From a virus: a stretch of 21,334 nucleotides of DNA. The translations under genes were made by a program, and so were the position numbers. Positions 21,190 to 21,334 of the stretch are shown here, piece by piece. The notes beneath the pieces are model-generated. The model was not told where the DNA came from and ran no database searches. It saw only the letters and a program-made list of their open reading frames with translations. The stretch is taken from positions 1-21,334 of IMG/VR virus record IMGVR_UViG_3300038441_000732; one strand, written 5' to 3'. Numbering within the stretch: position 1 is the first letter of the stretch; every line of letters begins with the position of its first letter.

Positions 21190-21334
21190 GAGAAGAAATC
21201 CCGTACTGAATTTTCAACAGAATCAACAAGCTTTGTTACCTTCTGCTTCAACCCTTCTTTCTTGACCGGCTCCGCCCCTTCCTGCATATCACCTTCCGCC
21301 AGCTGGTCATTGGCCTCTTCTTGGCCACTAACCA
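21186..21334 (-). CDS. C-terminus of an unknown tail protein, cut by the window edge
   Basis: Reading from the right edge, the frame ends in TGA at 21186-21188, overlapping the ATG of the plug-like gene. The visible 49 codons give an acidic stretch (SGQEEANDQLAEGDMQEGAE) and then a basic-amphipathic tail ending VENSVRDFFS. Low complexity at the end of a tail protein is common. The gene's body, probably another tail component such as a tape-measure-associated or hub-upstream protein, is outside the window. Confidence 0.6.
   Translation of the reverse strand, partial: VSGQEEANDQLAEGDMQEGAEPVKKEGLKQKVTKLVDSVENSVRDFFS

Noticed and set aside
1-21334. CRISPR array, insertion sequence, integrase or attachment site
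   Set aside because: No set of spaced direct repeats, no transposase or recombinase motif and no long flanking repeats were found. The only tandem repeat is the coding 27-bp unit at 2746.

Overview
The window is part of a double-stranded DNA phage genome with a contractile (myovirus-type) tail. The tail block encodes a baseplate J protein, a gpW/gp25-like protein, a Gp138-like spike, a gpD/gp27-like hub, a plug-like protein and a tail fibre. Nothing in it points to lysogeny: I saw no integrase, repressor or attachment site. The base composition is moderately GC-rich, and the Shine-Dalgarno sites (GGAG, AGGAG) and sigma70-type promoters fit a Gram-negative, perhaps Pseudomonas-like, host. The host is inference only.

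Layout. (1) 1-2021, minus strand: a primase-helicase whose C-terminus lies beyond the left edge. (2) 2022-2388: a divergent control region with a minus-strand promoter, a probable plus-strand promoter and several hairpins. (3) 2389-10219, plus strand: the replication and recombination block. It holds an acidic two-domain protein, three small unknown genes, a DUF2800-type PD-(D/E)XK nuclease with Fe-S-type cysteines, a DUF2815-type ssDNA-binding protein behind a long structured leader, a family A DNA polymerase, a VRR-NUC nuclease and an SF2/SNF2-like helicase. (4) 10287-15462, plus strand: a zinc-ribbon/H1-like protein, a small unknown protein, and a four-gene nucleotide cassette. The cassette is a MazG-like pyrophosphohydrolase fused to a P-loop dNMP kinase, an O-methyltransferase-like protein, a thymidylate-synthase-fold enzyme with an Asp at the base-recognition position, and a cytidine/dCMP-deaminase-like protein. 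(5) A strong bidirectional terminator at 15448-15474 separates this from (6), the minus-strand tail block 15486-21334, which is read right to left from beyond the right edge.

How the genes work together. Left and centre build a self-contained replisome (primase-helicase, polymerase, SSB, helicase, nucleases). The cassette at 11914-15462 looks built to remake the nucleotide pool. The TS-fold enzyme has the Asn-to-Asp change known from dCMP hydroxymethylases. The fused enzyme could remove an unmodified dNTP and phosphorylate a modified dNMP. The small-molecule-type O-methyltransferase between them suggests a further decoration of the base. A hypermodified cytosine made at the nucleotide level is the most interesting hypothesis here; it is inference from motifs and neighbourhood. 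The second unexplained element is the roughly 270-nt structured leader at 5208-5475, transcribed from a good sigma70-type promoter.
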